A stretch of DNA of 64,000 nucleotides from positions 620,001-684,000 of the forward strand of contig NZ_CP011025.1 of NCBI RefSeq assembly GCF_000238395.3. Direction: 5' to 3'. The notes below the pieces were generated by a model, which was not told where the DNA came from, ran no database searches, and was given only the letters and a program-made list of their open reading frames with translations. The position numbers and the translations under genes were made by a program. Numbering within the stretch: the stretch's first letter is position 1; every line of letters begins with the position of its first letter. This DNA comes from Pseudoalteromonas arctica A 37-1-2. GTDB taxonomy: Bacteria; Pseudomonadota; Gammaproteobacteria; Enterobacterales; Alteromonadaceae. Positions 19,783-28,943 of this stretch are shown here, piece after piece.

Positions 19783-20555
19783 TATTTAGCCCCTTGCTGG
19801 TTTTTATTTACATAACTTAATATTGGGAGTGTTACCCAATCAGCAGCGCGCTTTTTTTGCTGTACAGCAATACCCAGTGCAACTTGTTCTGCATTAATGC
19901 TTGAGTCAAATTCCCACTGCCAACCTAAGTCACTTGGAAAACCAATACCTACGTAACTTAAGTCTTCGCTTACAAACCATGCTTGTGCTGCACCTAAATA
20001 AAGCTGCTTTACCCACACTTCTTGCCCGTCAGGATGCTTAATAGCCATTTCGTGAATTGAAATACGTTGTTGAAAATCATTAAGTAGAGTCAGCATTTTT
20101 AGCGCTGTTTGTAATTTGTCAGTTGTACTGAGCTGTGAGTCGCTTAAATCACCAGTGTTTTTCCAACTACTTAAAAGTGGCGGGGGGAGTTGCACTTGTA
20201 ATGAAAGTAATTGCTGAGAAATACGTGCTAGTTGATCATTTAATTGCTGTTGCTCATTTTCAAGTTCTGATTGCTTAGTAACAAGCTGTTCGCGTTTTTG
20301 GGCAAGCTCACTGGTGCTTTTTTTTCTACGCTGATTAAGCTCGCTAAGTTGCTGCTGCTCGGCATTAAGAAGCGTTAAGGTTTGCTCCATACTGCTTTTT
20401 TGTTCAAGCCAATGAGTATTTAATTCTGTGTTTTGATTTTCTATTTGTAGCCATTTATTAACGAGTTGTTCTAGCTCACTAACAGTGTCGGCCTTTACTG
20501 CCATGGTGCTACAAAGCGCGATAACTACGCTAATTGGTTTAATTAAGCTTCGCAT
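19782..20555 (-). CDS. DUF3450 family periplasmic protein
   Basis: First gene of the TonB operon. A signal peptide (about 1-22, ending MAVKA) is followed by a long coiled coil (about residues 25-125, rich in Q, E, L heptads) and a globular C-terminal part with aromatic residues (WFVSEDLSYVGIGFP). The length of 257 aa is typical of DUF3450. Such proteins regularly precede TtpC-type ExbB genes. A structural role in the TonB complex is inferred, not demonstrated. The stop and the next start overlap by one base. Confidence 0.85.
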   Translation of the reverse strand: MRSLIKPISVVIALCSTMAVKADTVSELEQLVNKWLQIENQNTELNTHWLEQKSSMEQTLTLLNAEQQQLSELNQRRKKSTSELAQKREQLVTKQSELENEQQQLNDQLARISQQLLSLQVQLPPPLLSSWKNTGDLSDSQLSTTDKLQTALKMLTLLNDFQQRISIHEMAIKHPDGQEVWVKQLYLGAAQAWFVSEDLSYVGIGFPSDLGWQWEFDSSINAEQVALGIAVQQKKRAADWVTLPILSYVNKNQQGAK

Positions 20556-20659
20556 TACTTAACAACAATCCTGAAAGTTACGACAAGCAATTACAGGGAC
20601 GTAATTACTGTTAATTTTTGAGTGTGTATACAATATAGGAATTTACATAACAATGCAAT

Positions 20660-20674
20660 TGATAACAGTTATCG
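20660..20674. promoter_or_regulatory. Fur-box-like palindrome
   Basis: The 15-mer TGATAACAGTTATCG contains the perfect palindrome GATAAC-A-GTTATC and matches the 7-1-7 Fur consensus (TGATAAT-N-ATTATCA) at 12 of the 14 arm positions. It abuts a -35 hexamer of the siderophore-receptor promoter and lies about 105 bases from the divergent DUF3450 start. One Fur dimer site could therefore repress both units. The gene content supports iron control. Confidence 0.7.
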
Positions 20675-20703
20675 TTTACATTGCGTTGTTTGAGTGGTAG
20701 GAT
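20675..20703 (+). promoter_or_regulatory. Sigma-70 type promoter of the siderophore receptor gene
   Basis: TTTACA (20675-20680) and TAGGAT (20698-20703) are separated by 17 bases, directly downstream of the Fur-like box. A small perfect palindrome, ATTTCG-C-CGAAAT (20702-20714), overlaps the -10 and the probable transcription start. Confidence 0.5.
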
Positions 20704-20772
20704 TTCGCCGAAATTAAATATGTACCTTAAATTAACAATAGTTAAGTGCTTAATAAAAACTACGGAGTAACC

Positions 20773-22953
20773 ATGAGTAAGCCATCGAATAAAGGGAATG
20801 CCTACATAAAGCCAATTGCAGCGGTTGTTACGGCAACGCTTTCAACTTGGGCAAGTGCACAGGATGTTCAAGAACTATCGGTAACTAAAGCAGAAACTAA
20901 AACTGAGTCTAGCTATGTTGTTGAAAAATCAACGTCGCATAAATACACTCAACCGCTACTTGATACTGCTAAAACTGTAACGGTAATTAACCAAGCGGTA
21001 ATGAAAGATAGAAACGTAGATAGCTTACGTGATGCTTTGCGTAATGTTTCAGGTATTTCTTTAGCAGCAGGTGAGGGTGGTTCACCTACTGGCGACAGCA
21101 TGTCGATTCGTGGTTTTAGTGCTACAAATGATATTTTTGTAGATGGTATTCGTGATGTTGCAGGTTACACACGCGATATTTACAACATTGAAGCCGTTGA
21201 AGTTGCAAAAGGCCCAGGTTCAGCTGTTTCTGGTCGTGGCGCAACAGGTGGTAGTGTTAATTTAGAAAGTAAAAAGGCGAAGTTAGACAACTTTAACGAC
21301 GTTTCGCTACGTTTAGGCACAGAAAGCGATTACCGTGGTCGTTTTGATACTAACATTCAAGTAAACGATACAAGCGCACTACGTATAAACCTTCTTACTG
21401 ATAAAGGTGATGTTGCAGGTCGTGACCATATTGAAAACGAAACAAATGCTGTTGCGTTTGCATTTGCAACAGGGCTTGGTACAAACAGCCGTTTTGATTT
21501 AAACCTAGAGTATCAACGCCAAGATAATTTACCAGATTACGGCATTCCGTGGGTTTACAGCGATACGCCAGTAGCTGAACTTGCAGATAGCGCGCGCTCA
21601 CCTTCTCCAGTCGATTTTGATAACTTTTACGGTAATATTTATCGTGATTACGAAGATATTGAAGCCTACTCAACAACAGCTCGTTATGAGTATGATTTTT
21701 CTCAAAATACTACGTTACGTGTGCAAGGTCGTTTAGGTAAAGTAAAACGTGAATCAGTAACAACTGCACCGCGTTATTTCTCGGTTACAACAGACACTGA
21801 CATTACCTTTGCAGATGAAAAAACACGTGATACTGAAAATTCACTTGCTGCACTTCAAGTTGATTTAATTGGTAACTATGAATTTGCTGGCTTTACTCAC
21901 GATGTTGTAGTGGGTGTTGAACTTGCAAATGAAACGTTTACACGCCATAACTTTGTTGCAACTACGCCTGATAACCTAATTGAAGATGGAATACGCAACG
22001 ACTTATACAACCCTGATGCAACAATTGCATTTACGGGTGTGTACGGCCGTGACGGTACAAGCATTGAGGCTAAAGCTAAAAACCAAGCTATTTATGCATT
22101 TGATACAGTAACGCTTAACAAGCAATGGGAAGTTACAGGTGGAATTCGCTTTGATAGCTTCACTACGGATTATCACAACGATTACAATGATCCAAGCGCT
22201 TTAATTTCTACAAGTGACGATTTATTTAGCTGGAATGCAGCTGTAGTTTATAAACCTACAGAGAACGGCAGTGTATATTTAGGCGCAGGTAATTCATTCA
22301 ATCCATCAGCGGAAAGCTTAACGGTATCTACGCGTTCAAATGCAGCTGATTTAGACGCAGAAGAAAGCCGTAGTTATGAATTAGGAACTAAATGGAGCCT
22401 AATGGATGGTCGCCTGCAAACTAATGCTGCACTTTTCCGTACTGAAAAAACTAATGCCCGTACTGATGACCCATTTGCAGATAGCTCAAGTGATGAAATA
22501 CTCGGTGGTGAACAGCGCGTACAAGGTTTAGAGCTTTCAGCAACTGGGCTAATTACTAAAGAGTGGACTGTAATTGCTTCATACACTTACCAAGATAGCG
22601 AAGTAACTGAAGCATTAGGCGACGACGCAACTCAAATTGGTAACGAGCTTGCACGTACGCCTAAAAATAGCGCGAGTGTTTGGACTACGTACGATATGTC
22701 GGATAAATTATCGTTTGGTTTAGGTGCGCAATATGTAGGTGAGCGTTACAACGGGACTACGTCAACACGCTCTCGTGCGCCAGGTTATACTATTTTTGAC
22801 CTGATGGTTGCGTATGACATATCAAAAGATTTGAGCCTGCAGTTTAATGGTGAAAACTTAGGTGATAAAGATTACGTTGATCAGTTAGGTGGTGGACACT
22901 TTGTACCAGGTGATGGTCGTAAGTTTAGCTTAACAGCGAGCTACTCTTTCTAA
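20773..22953 (+). CDS. TonB-dependent (catecholate-type) siderophore receptor
   Basis: Outer-membrane gated barrel for ferric siderophore uptake. The signal peptide ends STWASA. A TonB-box-like ELSVTKAE, a plug domain (about 50-165, with SIRGFSATNDIFVDGIRD and GPGSAVSGRGATGG) and a 22-strand barrel follow, ending in the OMP signature LTASYSF. The plug pattern and 726-aa length are closest to Fiu-type receptors. The neighbouring PiuC/YbiX gene, normally paired with Fiu, supports this. The ATG was chosen over an upstream GTG because ACGGAG lies seven bases before it. The ligand is inferred. Confidence 0.9.
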   Translation: MSKPSNKGNAYIKPIAAVVTATLSTWASAQDVQELSVTKAETKTESSYVVEKSTSHKYTQPLLDTAKTVTVINQAVMKDRNVDSLRDALRNVSGISLAAGEGGSPTGDSMSIRGFSATNDIFVDGIRDVAGYTRDIYNIEAVEVAKGPGSAVSGRGATGGSVNLESKKAKLDNFNDVSLRLGTESDYRGRFDTNIQVNDTSALRINLLTDKGDVAGRDHIENETNAVAFAFATGLGTNSRFDLNLEYQRQDNLPDYGIPWVYSDTPVAELADSARSPSPVDFDNFYGNIYRDYEDIEAYSTTARYEYDFSQNTTLRVQGRLGKVKRESVTTAPRYFSVTTDTDITFADEKTRDTENSLAALQVDLIGNYEFAGFTHDVVVGVELANETFTRHNFVATTPDNLIEDGIRNDLYNPDATIAFTGVYGRDGTSIEAKAKNQAIYAFDTVTLNKQWEVTGGIRFDSFTTDYHNDYNDPSALISTSDDLFSWNAAVVYKPTENGSVYLGAGNSFNPSAESLTVSTRSNAADLDAEESRSYELGTKWSLMDGRLQTNAALFRTEKTNARTDDPFADSSSDEILGGEQRVQGLELSATGLITKEWTVIASYTYQDSEVTEALGDDATQIGNELARTPKNSASVWTTYDMSDKLSFGLGAQYVGERYNGTTSTRSRAPGYTIFDLMVAYDISKDLSLQFNGENLGDKDYVDQLGGGHFVPGDGRKFSLTASYSF

Positions 22954-22975
22954 GAGTAAAATAAGTACGGCATAA

Positions 22976-22999
22976 AAGGGCAGAGTTAACTCTGCCCTT
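22976..22999. terminator. Terminator-like hairpin between receptor and dioxygenase genes
   Basis: A perfect 10-bp stem (AAGGGCAGAG / CTCTGCCCTT) with a TTAA loop is followed by only a weak T-rich tract. It may attenuate read-through from the receptor gene into the dioxygenase gene or stabilise the receptor mRNA. Confidence 0.65.
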
Positions 23000-23030
23000 A
23001 ATTATTTGATGAAAATGTGAGAGGGCGCAC

Positions 23031-23711
23031 ATGCTAGTTAAAATTCCAGAGCTACTAACGAAAGAAGAAGTGGCTTATTGTCATGAGGTTTTGCTTAAAG
23101 CGCAGTGGGCCGATGGCAGTATTACCGCAGGGCATCAATCAACCAAAGCAAAAAATAACTTACAGCTACCTGAAAATAGCCCTGAATGCCAAGAGCTTGG
23201 CGACATTATTATGGCAGCACTTGCGCGTAGTAATTTATTTATGTCGGCAGCGCTCCCCGCAAAAATTTTTCCTCCGCTTTTTAACTGTTATCAAGGTGGG
23301 CAATCGTTTGGTGTGCATGTAGATAATGCGATTAGACAAGTGCCGGGTACGCCAGTAAAAATTCGTACAGATGTATCAATGACGTTATTTATTAATGACC
23401 CCGAAGACTATGAGGGCGGTGAACTTGTTATTGAAGACACTTATGGCTCACACAGCGTAAAGCTGCCAGCAGGCAGTATGGTGTTGTACCCTTCAACGAG
23501 TTTACATCGTGTAATGCCAGTAACAAGTGGGCGCAGATTAGCCTCATTCTTTTGGTTACAGAGCATGGTAAACAGCGACGAAAAACGTGGTTTACTCTTT
23601 GATTTAGATATGTCGATTCAAAGTTTGCGCAGCAAAGTAGAAGATAGCCCAGAGATTATTCAATTAACAGGGGTTTATCATAACTTGCTAAGACAGTGGG
23701 CGCAGACATAA
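23031..23711 (+). CDS. PiuC/YbiX-type Fe(II)/2-oxoglutarate dioxygenase
   Basis: PKHD-type hydroxylase of unknown substrate. The iron ligands His96 and Asp98 (in GVHVDNAI) and His159 (SLHRVMPV), and the 2-oxoglutarate-binding Arg169, stand at the positions known for YbiX. The length of 226 aa is also standard. GAGG lies eight bases before the ATG. In many proteobacteria this gene follows a catecholate siderophore receptor and is Fur-regulated. The context is the same here, with a hairpin in the 77-base gap. Confidence 0.92.
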   Translation: MLVKIPELLTKEEVAYCHEVLLKAQWADGSITAGHQSTKAKNNLQLPENSPECQELGDIIMAALARSNLFMSAALPAKIFPPLFNCYQGGQSFGVHVDNAIRQVPGTPVKIRTDVSMTLFINDPEDYEGGELVIEDTYGSHSVKLPAGSMVLYPSTSLHRVMPVTSGRRLASFFWLQSMVNSDEKRGLLFDLDMSIQSLRSKVEDSPEIIQLTGVYHNLLRQWAQT

Positions 23712-23756
23712 CGAAGATACTCGTTATTAAATATTGGATATTAGATATAAGTAATT

Positions 23757-23795
23757 AAAAGCTGCGCTTTTCGCGTGAGTAAGCTCTACGCCTAC
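23757..23795. repeat. REP-like palindromic arm (family R2)
   Basis: Carries GCTGCGCTTTTCGCGTGAG then AAGCTCTACGCCTACG, the same arm seen in the 28.9-29.4 kb array, at 39569-39604 and, degenerate, at 44553-44585. Just downstream, TGCGCGGCTTGATGCCGCGCA forms a second small hairpin. The rest of the spacer before galE shows nothing recognisable. Confidence 0.7.
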
Positions 23796-23887
23796 GACGC
23801 AGCCATAAAATTGAATTCGGTGTTTAAAATACTCGGTATGCGCGGCTTGATGCCGCGCACTTATTGTAAGCGCAAAGCTTGTTTTAC

Positions 23888-24904
23888 TTAACCCTTATAA
23901 CCGTTAGGGTTATTTGACTGCCAACGCCATGTATCTTGCATCATTTCATCAATACCGCGCACGGCTTCCCAGCCAAGTTCATTAAGTGCTTTTTCTGGCG
24001 CTGCATAACACGCTGCAATATCACCCGGGCGGCGAGGTGAAACCTGATAAGGTACAGCCTGATCGCTTGCTTTAATAAATGCATTAACCATTTGTAGTAC
24101 AGAGTAACCATTACCAGTACCTAGGTTATAAACTAATGCACCCGTACTGCTGGCAATTTTATCAAGCGCTTTTAAATGACCAATAGCTAAATCTACAACG
24201 TGTATATAGTCGCGTACACCTGTGCCATCAACTGTGTCGTAGTCATCACCAAATACAGCGAGTTGCTTTAATTTACCTACCGCTACTTGTGCGATAAACG
24301 GTAAAAGGTTGTTTGGAATACCATTAGGATCTTCACCAATTAAGCCCGACTCATGTGCACCCACTGGGTTAAAGTAACGCAAAATAGCAAACGCAAAGCG
24401 CTCATCTGATTTGGCGATATCTTGTAGCATCATCTCAACCATCAGCTTAGATGTGCCGTACGGGTTAGTAGTACCGCCTACAGGAAAGTCTTCTTTAATT
24501 GGTAAGCTTGCAGGGTCGCCGTATACTGTGGCTGACGAGCTAAATACTAATTTAAATACACCTGCATCGCGCATTGCATCAACAAGCGTAAGCGTACCTT
24601 GTACATTGTTTTGATAGTACTCAATGGGCTTTGCTACCGACTCGCCTACTGATTTTAAGCCCGCAAAATGTATAACACTATCAACCGTGTGTTTTGCAAA
24701 TACTGAATCTAAAAAGAATTTATCGAGAATATCGCCTTGGTAAAAAGTGGCCTCTTTGCCTGTAATATTCTTTACGCGCGCAAGTGATTCTTGTGATGAG
24801 TTACTTAAATTATCAATAACAACAACATCGTTACCTTGCTGTAAAAGTTCTAAAACAGTGTGCGAGCCAATATAGCCAGCGCCACCGGTTACTAAAATAG
24901 TCAT
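23888..24904 (-). CDS. galE: UDP-glucose 4-epimerase
   Basis: Interconverts UDP-glucose and UDP-galactose, supplying sugar nucleotides for surface polysaccharide and galactose metabolism. The Rossmann motif GGAGYIGS is at 7-14. The catalytic Ser124, Tyr149 and Lys153 (in NPYGTSK) fall at the E. coli GalE numbering. The 338-aa length also agrees. The frame continues 45 bases upstream, but ACGGAG six bases before the internal ATG, and the family N-terminus MTILVTGG, fix the start. It stands alone, with no gal operon genes nearby. Confidence 0.96.
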   Translation of the reverse strand: MTILVTGGAGYIGSHTVLELLQQGNDVVVIDNLSNSSQESLARVKNITGKEATFYQGDILDKFFLDSVFAKHTVDSVIHFAGLKSVGESVAKPIEYYQNNVQGTLTLVDAMRDAGVFKLVFSSSATVYGDPASLPIKEDFPVGGTTNPYGTSKLMVEMMLQDIAKSDERFAFAILRYFNPVGAHESGLIGEDPNGIPNNLLPFIAQVAVGKLKQLAVFGDDYDTVDGTGVRDYIHVVDLAIGHLKALDKIASSTGALVYNLGTGNGYSVLQMVNAFIKASDQAVPYQVSPRRPGDIAACYAAPEKALNELGWEAVRGIDEMMQDTWRWQSNNPNGYKG

Positions 24905-25183
24905 GAAAGCTCCGTGGGTACCTTTTATCAATTGAGTTAATTTCACCATAAATAGAGGTGATTTACATGCTTTATCTGTAATTTCTATAGTTTAAATAAC
25001 ATCTTTTTTTAATAACGGTAAATTAAGTACTTTTGATTACATTTTACTCAGTACAAGTAACACTTTATACGTAAGATTAAGTTATAGTTAATAAACAAGT
25101 GCTAAAATGAGCCTAGTAATAGCTAGTGCTAGGTTTACTCCAATCTACACTTTTGTGATTGGTCTACCTCTTTGGAGAAAGAT

Positions 25184-25675
25184 ATGAATTTAGTTAAAAA
25201 AATAGCAACAACAATGTGTATCGCATTACCTGCGCTTGCCCATGCTGGTGAGTCTGTTGTTAAATGGCATGACTTTAATGATTATCGTGATGTGCGAGCG
25301 TCAAACCAAACAAAGAGCTCATATCACAAAAGTGTGGCAGCAAGTTTCGAAAAGCATATGGCTAAACTAGCCGAGCAATTGCCAAAAGACTATAAATTAA
25401 ACGTAGAGTTTACAGATTTAGATTTAGCAGGTGATGTGCGTTATGGTGGTATGGACGAAATTCGTGTAGTAAAACCAATTTATTTTCCACGCATTAAGTT
25501 AAATTATTCGTTAACCGATAACGACGGTACAGTGCTAAGTAAAGATACTGATGTGGAGCTTAAAGATATGGGCTTTATGGATAAAATTAAAATGGGCCGC
25601 GACGAATCATTTTATTACGAAAAGCGCTTATTAACAGAGTGGTTTGGTGAACAAATATTACCAAGTTTAGATTAA
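25184..25675 (+). CDS. DUF3016 domain protein, secreted
   Basis: Unknown function. A signal peptide (about 1-21, MNLVKKIATTM...ALAHA) precedes a roughly 140-residue domain with SESVVKWHDFNDYRDVR-like opening, a central DLDLAGDVRYGG and PIYFPRIKLNYSLTD, typical of DUF3016. It is likely periplasmic. The ATG has GGAG seven bases before it, so the TTG that opens the frame is not used. The 279-base spacer upstream is AT-rich and contains the short inverted repeat CCAATC/GATTGG at 25140-25162; no further feature was identified. Confidence 0.75.
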   Translation: MNLVKKIATTMCIALPALAHAGESVVKWHDFNDYRDVRASNQTKSSYHKSVAASFEKHMAKLAEQLPKDYKLNVEFTDLDLAGDVRYGGMDEIRVVKPIYFPRIKLNYSLTDNDGTVLSKDTDVELKDMGFMDKIKMGRDESFYYEKRLLTEWFGEQILPSLD

Positions 25676-25683
25676 CTGAAAAT

Positions 25684-25711
25684 AAAAATGCCGCTAAATA
25701 GCGGCATTTTT
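25684..25711. terminator. Bidirectional intrinsic terminator
   Basis: The stem AAAAATGCCGCT / AGCGGCATTTTT surrounds a 4-base loop, with A- and T-runs on both sides. It serves the convergent DUF3016 gene and the small gene that ends at 25723. Confidence 0.9.
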
Positions 25712-25722
25712 ATTTTTAAGCT

Positions 25723-26013
25723 TTACTTAAAAGTAGCTAACAACGTGAGTATTTGTTGTAACTTAATGACGGTTGTTTTCAGTTTTTCTTCTTCAAAACC
25801 ATCGTTAGATAAGCTTTCAACATCAGCGGCTACGTCGAGTACGTAAGGCTTAAAACGTTTAGCTTCAAAGCTAAAGCCTGAATCGGCAGTAAATAAGGCT
25901 TTAAACTTACCGTGACCTTGCTGTTGAAGCTCGTCGAGTTTTTTGTCAGCATCAAGTGCCTGACGGTAAACAATTTTTAAGTTGGCATTGAGTTGTTCAA
26001 TAATAGAATCCAT
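25723..26013 (-). CDS. Small unknown cytoplasmic protein, helical
   Basis: Not recognised. It encodes 96 residues with no signal peptide or membrane segment. The first half (MDSIIEQLNANLKIVY then KKLDELQQQ) and the end (EEEKLKTTVIKLQQILTLLATF) read as amphipathic helices. A central GHGKFKALFTADSGF segment is more polar. It is supported as a gene by AGGA six bases before the ATG, a terminator just after its stop, and normal codon character. The TTG that opens the frame 21 bases upstream lies before the Shine-Dalgarno and was not used. Confidence 0.6.
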   Translation of the reverse strand: MDSIIEQLNANLKIVYRQALDADKKLDELQQQGHGKFKALFTADSGFSFEAKRFKPYVLDVAADVESLSNDGFEEEKLKTTVIKLQQILTLLATFK

Positions 26014-26084
26014 GGTTTTCCTAAAGCTTTGCACTGCATTGCCGACATAATACTTGGATTACATTTAAAAGTCAGGTTTGTTAT

Positions 26085-26294
26085 ATGAATATATCAGGCA
26101 CAAGTTTACCCGCTGTTTCTGGCTCAGGCCAAGGCAGTGAGCTTTACAGCGCTGCTTTATCTAAAAAGCAGCAGTTAGCAGATGGCGCGGCGGCTCTTGC
26201 ACTTATTGAAGGTGCTGCACAATCGTCAAGTGCGCAAACACCGGCTAAATCGGTAACAGCATCATTGGGTAACAACGTAAATATATATGTTTAA
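26085..26294 (+). CDS. Small Ala/Ser-rich protein, possibly YjfB-like
   Basis: A 69-residue product of low complexity: a Gly/Ser-rich start, a helix rich in Ala (KKQQLADGAAALALIEGAAQ) and a polar tail ending NNVNIYV. The general shape recalls short YjfB-type putative motility proteins, but the similarity is weak and I would not transfer a function. It is divergent from the small gene at 25723-26013, and its stop codon overlaps the stop of epmB by four bases. A weak AGG lies about 11 bases before the ATG. Confidence 0.5.
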   Translation: MNISGTSLPAVSGSGQGSELYSAALSKKQQLADGAAALALIEGAAQSSSAQTPAKSVTASLGNNVNIYV

Positions 26295-27310
26295 ATTAGC
26301 TTAAGATCGATAGGTGTTTTGCTTTTTTGACCACCGATTTCTCTTACTAATTTAGGCACTAAAAATCCAGGCAGAGCTTTTAATAGCTCTGCCATTATTT
26401 CAATTGCTTGCGCTTCATTAATATCAAAGTGGCTCGCCCCTTCAACTTTATCTAGCAAATACAAATAATACGGCAATACGTCTGCGTCAAATAACGCTTC
26501 GCTTAAATTTATTTGCGCATCAACCGTATCGTTCACATCTTTTAAAATTACAGCTTGGTTTAGAAGCGTTACGTTTGCTTGTTTAAGCTTTTGCATGGCA
26601 GCTTTAAAATCAGCGTCTATTTCGTTTGCGTGGTTTATGTGATTAATAAAAATAATTTTTAATGACGACTTTGCTAATCTCTCACATAACTCATCGGTAA
26701 CTCGCGCCGGTATAACTACTGGCAAACGGCTATGAATTCGCATTCGTTTTATTTGTGGTAATTGCTCAAGCTCATCCAAAAACCAGCTTATTGCATCGTC
26801 TTTGGCCATCAGTGGATCGCCACCACTTAAAATCACTTCGTTTATATTGCTATCTGATTTTATGTAGCTCAGTGTTTCTAGCAGACTTTTTTTATTGAGC
26901 TGATTTTCTTGATACGGAAAATGCCTTCTAAAGCAGTAACGACAATTTACAGCACAACCGGTTTTAAACATCACTAAAACACGTGATTTATACTTATGTA
27001 AAACGCCTGGTTGGTCGTTATCTTGCTCAAGTAGGGGATCTTTATTAAAACCCGATTTAGTCAAAAATTCTTGATGGCGTGGCATAACTTGTAGCAAAAG
27101 AGGATCGTTTGGATCGCCTTTGCGTATTTTTTTTATAAAAGGGATAGGCACGCGTACCGGAAATAAACTACGGGCTTTTAGGTCGTTTTCATGGACTTGG
27201 CTCGATAAACCGACCATTTCAAGCAAGGCTTTTGGGCAGGTAACTACATTTGCTAATTCTTTTTGCCAGTTTTTATGCAAATTTGCTTCATTTCTTTGTA
27301 TCATTGGCAT
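26291..27310 (-). CDS. epmB: EF-P beta-lysylation lysine 2,3-aminomutase EpmB
   Basis: Radical-SAM, PLP-dependent aminomutase that turns (S)-alpha-lysine into (R)-beta-lysine for attachment to elongation factor P. The cluster cysteines are C119, C123 and C126 in CAVNCRYC, followed by FRRHFPY. The glycine-rich SGGDPL lies about 25 residues further. A C-terminal lysine in LVPKLVREIGG is the likely PLP site. At 339 aa it is the short EpmB form rather than a catabolic KamA. It is divergent from efp, so both can share one control region. Confidence 0.96.
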   Translation of the reverse strand: MPMIQRNEANLHKNWQKELANVVTCPKALLEMVGLSSQVHENDLKARSLFPVRVPIPFIKKIRKGDPNDPLLLQVMPRHQEFLTKSGFNKDPLLEQDNDQPGVLHKYKSRVLVMFKTGCAVNCRYCFRRHFPYQENQLNKKSLLETLSYIKSDSNINEVILSGGDPLMAKDDAISWFLDELEQLPQIKRMRIHSRLPVVIPARVTDELCERLAKSSLKIIFINHINHANEIDADFKAAMQKLKQANVTLLNQAVILKDVNDTVDAQINLSEALFDADVLPYYLYLLDKVEGASHFDINEAQAIEIMAELLKALPGFLVPKLVREIGGQKSKTPIDLKLI

Positions 27311-27345
27311 GTAGATTACTCGAAAAAATATAAATAGAGGAAACG

Positions 27346-27912
27346 ATGGCGAATTATAGCACCAACGAGTTCAAGGGCGGCCTAAAAATTATGATGGACG
27401 GCGAGCCTTGCAGTATCTTAGAAAATGAAATGGTAAAACCTGGTAAAGGTCAGGCGTTTAACCGTGTTCGTATCCGTAAACTTATCTCTGGTAAGGTGCT
27501 TGAAAAAACCTTTAAATCGGGTGAATCAGTTGAAGGTGCTGATGTAATGGATACTGATTTAGCGTATCTATACACAGACGGCGAATTTTGGCATTTCATG
27601 AACAACGAAACATTTGAGCAAATTGCTGCTGACGAAAAAGCACTAGGCGATTCAGTAAAATGGTTAGTTGAAAATGATTTATGCACAATTACATTATGGA
27701 ACGGCAGCCCTATTGCTGTTACACCACCTAACTTTGTTGAGCTTGAGATCACTGAAACTGATCCTGGCCTTAAAGGCGATACAGCGGGTACTGGTGGTAA
27801 ACCAGCAACGCTTAGCACAGGCGCTGTGGTACGAGTTCCATTATTCGTACAAATTGGCGAAGTAATTAAAGTAGACACTCGTAACGGTGAATATGTAAGC
27901 CGTGTTAAGTAA
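27346..27912 (+). CDS. efp: Translation elongation factor P
   Basis: Binds the ribosome between P and E sites and rescues stalling at polyproline stretches. Three beta-barrel domains are expected in 188 aa. The modified residue is Lys34 in the loop VKPGKGQAF, the site used by EpmA. GAGG lies about eight bases before the ATG. It is flanked by both of its modification genes (epmB divergent, epmA downstream), so the pathway is complete except for the hydroxylase EpmC, which is not in this window. Confidence 0.98.
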   Translation: MANYSTNEFKGGLKIMMDGEPCSILENEMVKPGKGQAFNRVRIRKLISGKVLEKTFKSGESVEGADVMDTDLAYLYTDGEFWHFMNNETFEQIAADEKALGDSVKWLVENDLCTITLWNGSPIAVTPPNFVELEITETDPGLKGDTAGTGGKPATLSTGAVVRVPLFVQIGEVIKVDTRNGEYVSRVK

Positions 27913-27929
27913 GCTTTAACATTGTTTAT

Positions 27930-27959
27930 AAAATCCCAGCTTACGCTGGGATTTTTTTT
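27930..27959 (+). terminator. Intrinsic terminator after efp
   Basis: ATCCCAGC and GCTGGGAT pair around TTAC, followed by eight T. Because epmA starts only about ten bases beyond, the hairpin probably attenuates, making efp transcripts more abundant than epmA transcripts. Confidence 0.85.
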
Positions 27960-27968
27960 GGAGAAAAT

Positions 27969-28943
27969 ATGTCAGCAGATCTTTGGGCCCCAAGCGCAAG
28001 CATTGAAACACTAAAACAACGCGCAGCGATATTACGTCGCATCCGTGAGTTTTTTTATGTACGTGATGTTTTAGAAGTAGAAACGCCAAGCTTAAGTGCT
28101 GCTAGTGTAACCGATGTGCACTTAGCTAGTTTTAATACAAAATTTGTAGGTCCAGGGCATGCTGGTGGGCTTCCTCTATTTTTACAAACATCTCCAGAGT
28201 TTGCCATGAAACGCTTGTTAGCAGCAGGCTCAGGCGCTATTTTTCAGCTTTGTAAAGCATTTAGAAATGAAGAAGCGGGTAGCCATCATAATCCTGAATT
28301 TACTATGCTGGAATGGTATCGCCCAGGCTTTGATGAATTTGCACTTATGGATGAAATGGATGAGCTAATGCAGCTTGTTTTAGGTGTCGAGCCTGCAACT
28401 AGACTTACCTATCAGCAAGCGTTTGAAAAAGCACTCGGCCTCGATCCGTTAACAGCAAGCATTGAGCAATTAAAGCAACTAGCGTGTAAGCAGGGGTTTG
28501 CTGATATAGCCCAAAATGAAACGCATAAAGATACCTTACTGCAATTATTATTTTGTATGAAAGTAGAGCCAACAATAGGACAAGATAAGCCATGTTTTGT
28601 TTATCATTTTCCAGCTTCTCAAGCGGCACTTGCACAAATTTGTGAACATGATGCACGCGTAGCTGGGCGCTTTGAGCTTTATTACAAAAATATGGAATTG
28701 GCTAACGGCTTTAACGAACTAACAAATGCCAGTGAGCAAGCTAAACGTTTTAATGAAGATAACACATACCGCGCTAACAACGGTTTAAAGCAAGTGCCAA
28801 TGGATACGCGCTTGATTGCAGCATTGGAGCATGGATTACCACGGTGCGCAGGGGTGGCTTTGGGGATTGATAGGTTGGTAATGCTCGCAACAAATAAAGA
28901 GAAAATTAAAGACGTAATAGCTTTTGATGTGCAAAGAGCGTAA
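27969..28943 (+). CDS. epmA: EF-P--(R)-beta-lysine ligase EpmA
   Basis: Class-II lysyl-tRNA-synthetase paralogue (GenX/PoxA/YjeA) that attaches beta-lysine to Lys34 of EF-P. It lacks the anticodon-binding domain, as expected at 324 aa. Class-II motif 2 is visible as [20 protein letters not shown] (about 97-116), and motif 3 as GVALGIDRL near the C-terminus. GGAG precedes the ATG. The last 20 bases of the gene are repeated downstream as part of a tandem array starting at 28924. Confidence 0.96.
   Translation: MSADLWAPSASIETLKQRAAILRRIREFFYVRDVLEVETPSLSAASVTDVHLASFNTKFVGPGHAGGLPLFLQTSPEFAMKRLLAAGSGAIFQLCKAFRNEEAGSHHNPEFTMLEWYRPGFDEFALMDEMDELMQLVLGVEPATRLTYQQAFEKALGLDPLTASIEQLKQLACKQGFADIAQNETHKDTLLQLLFCMKVEPTIGQDKPCFVYHFPASQAALAQICEHDARVAGRFELYYKNMELANGFNELTNASEQAKRFNEDNTYRANNGLKQVPMDTRLIAALEHGLPRCAGVALGIDRLVMLATNKEKIKDVIAFDVQRA

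Noticed and set aside
27450..27878. Leftward 142-codon frame inside efp
   Set aside because: Antisense shadow of a highly conserved gene.
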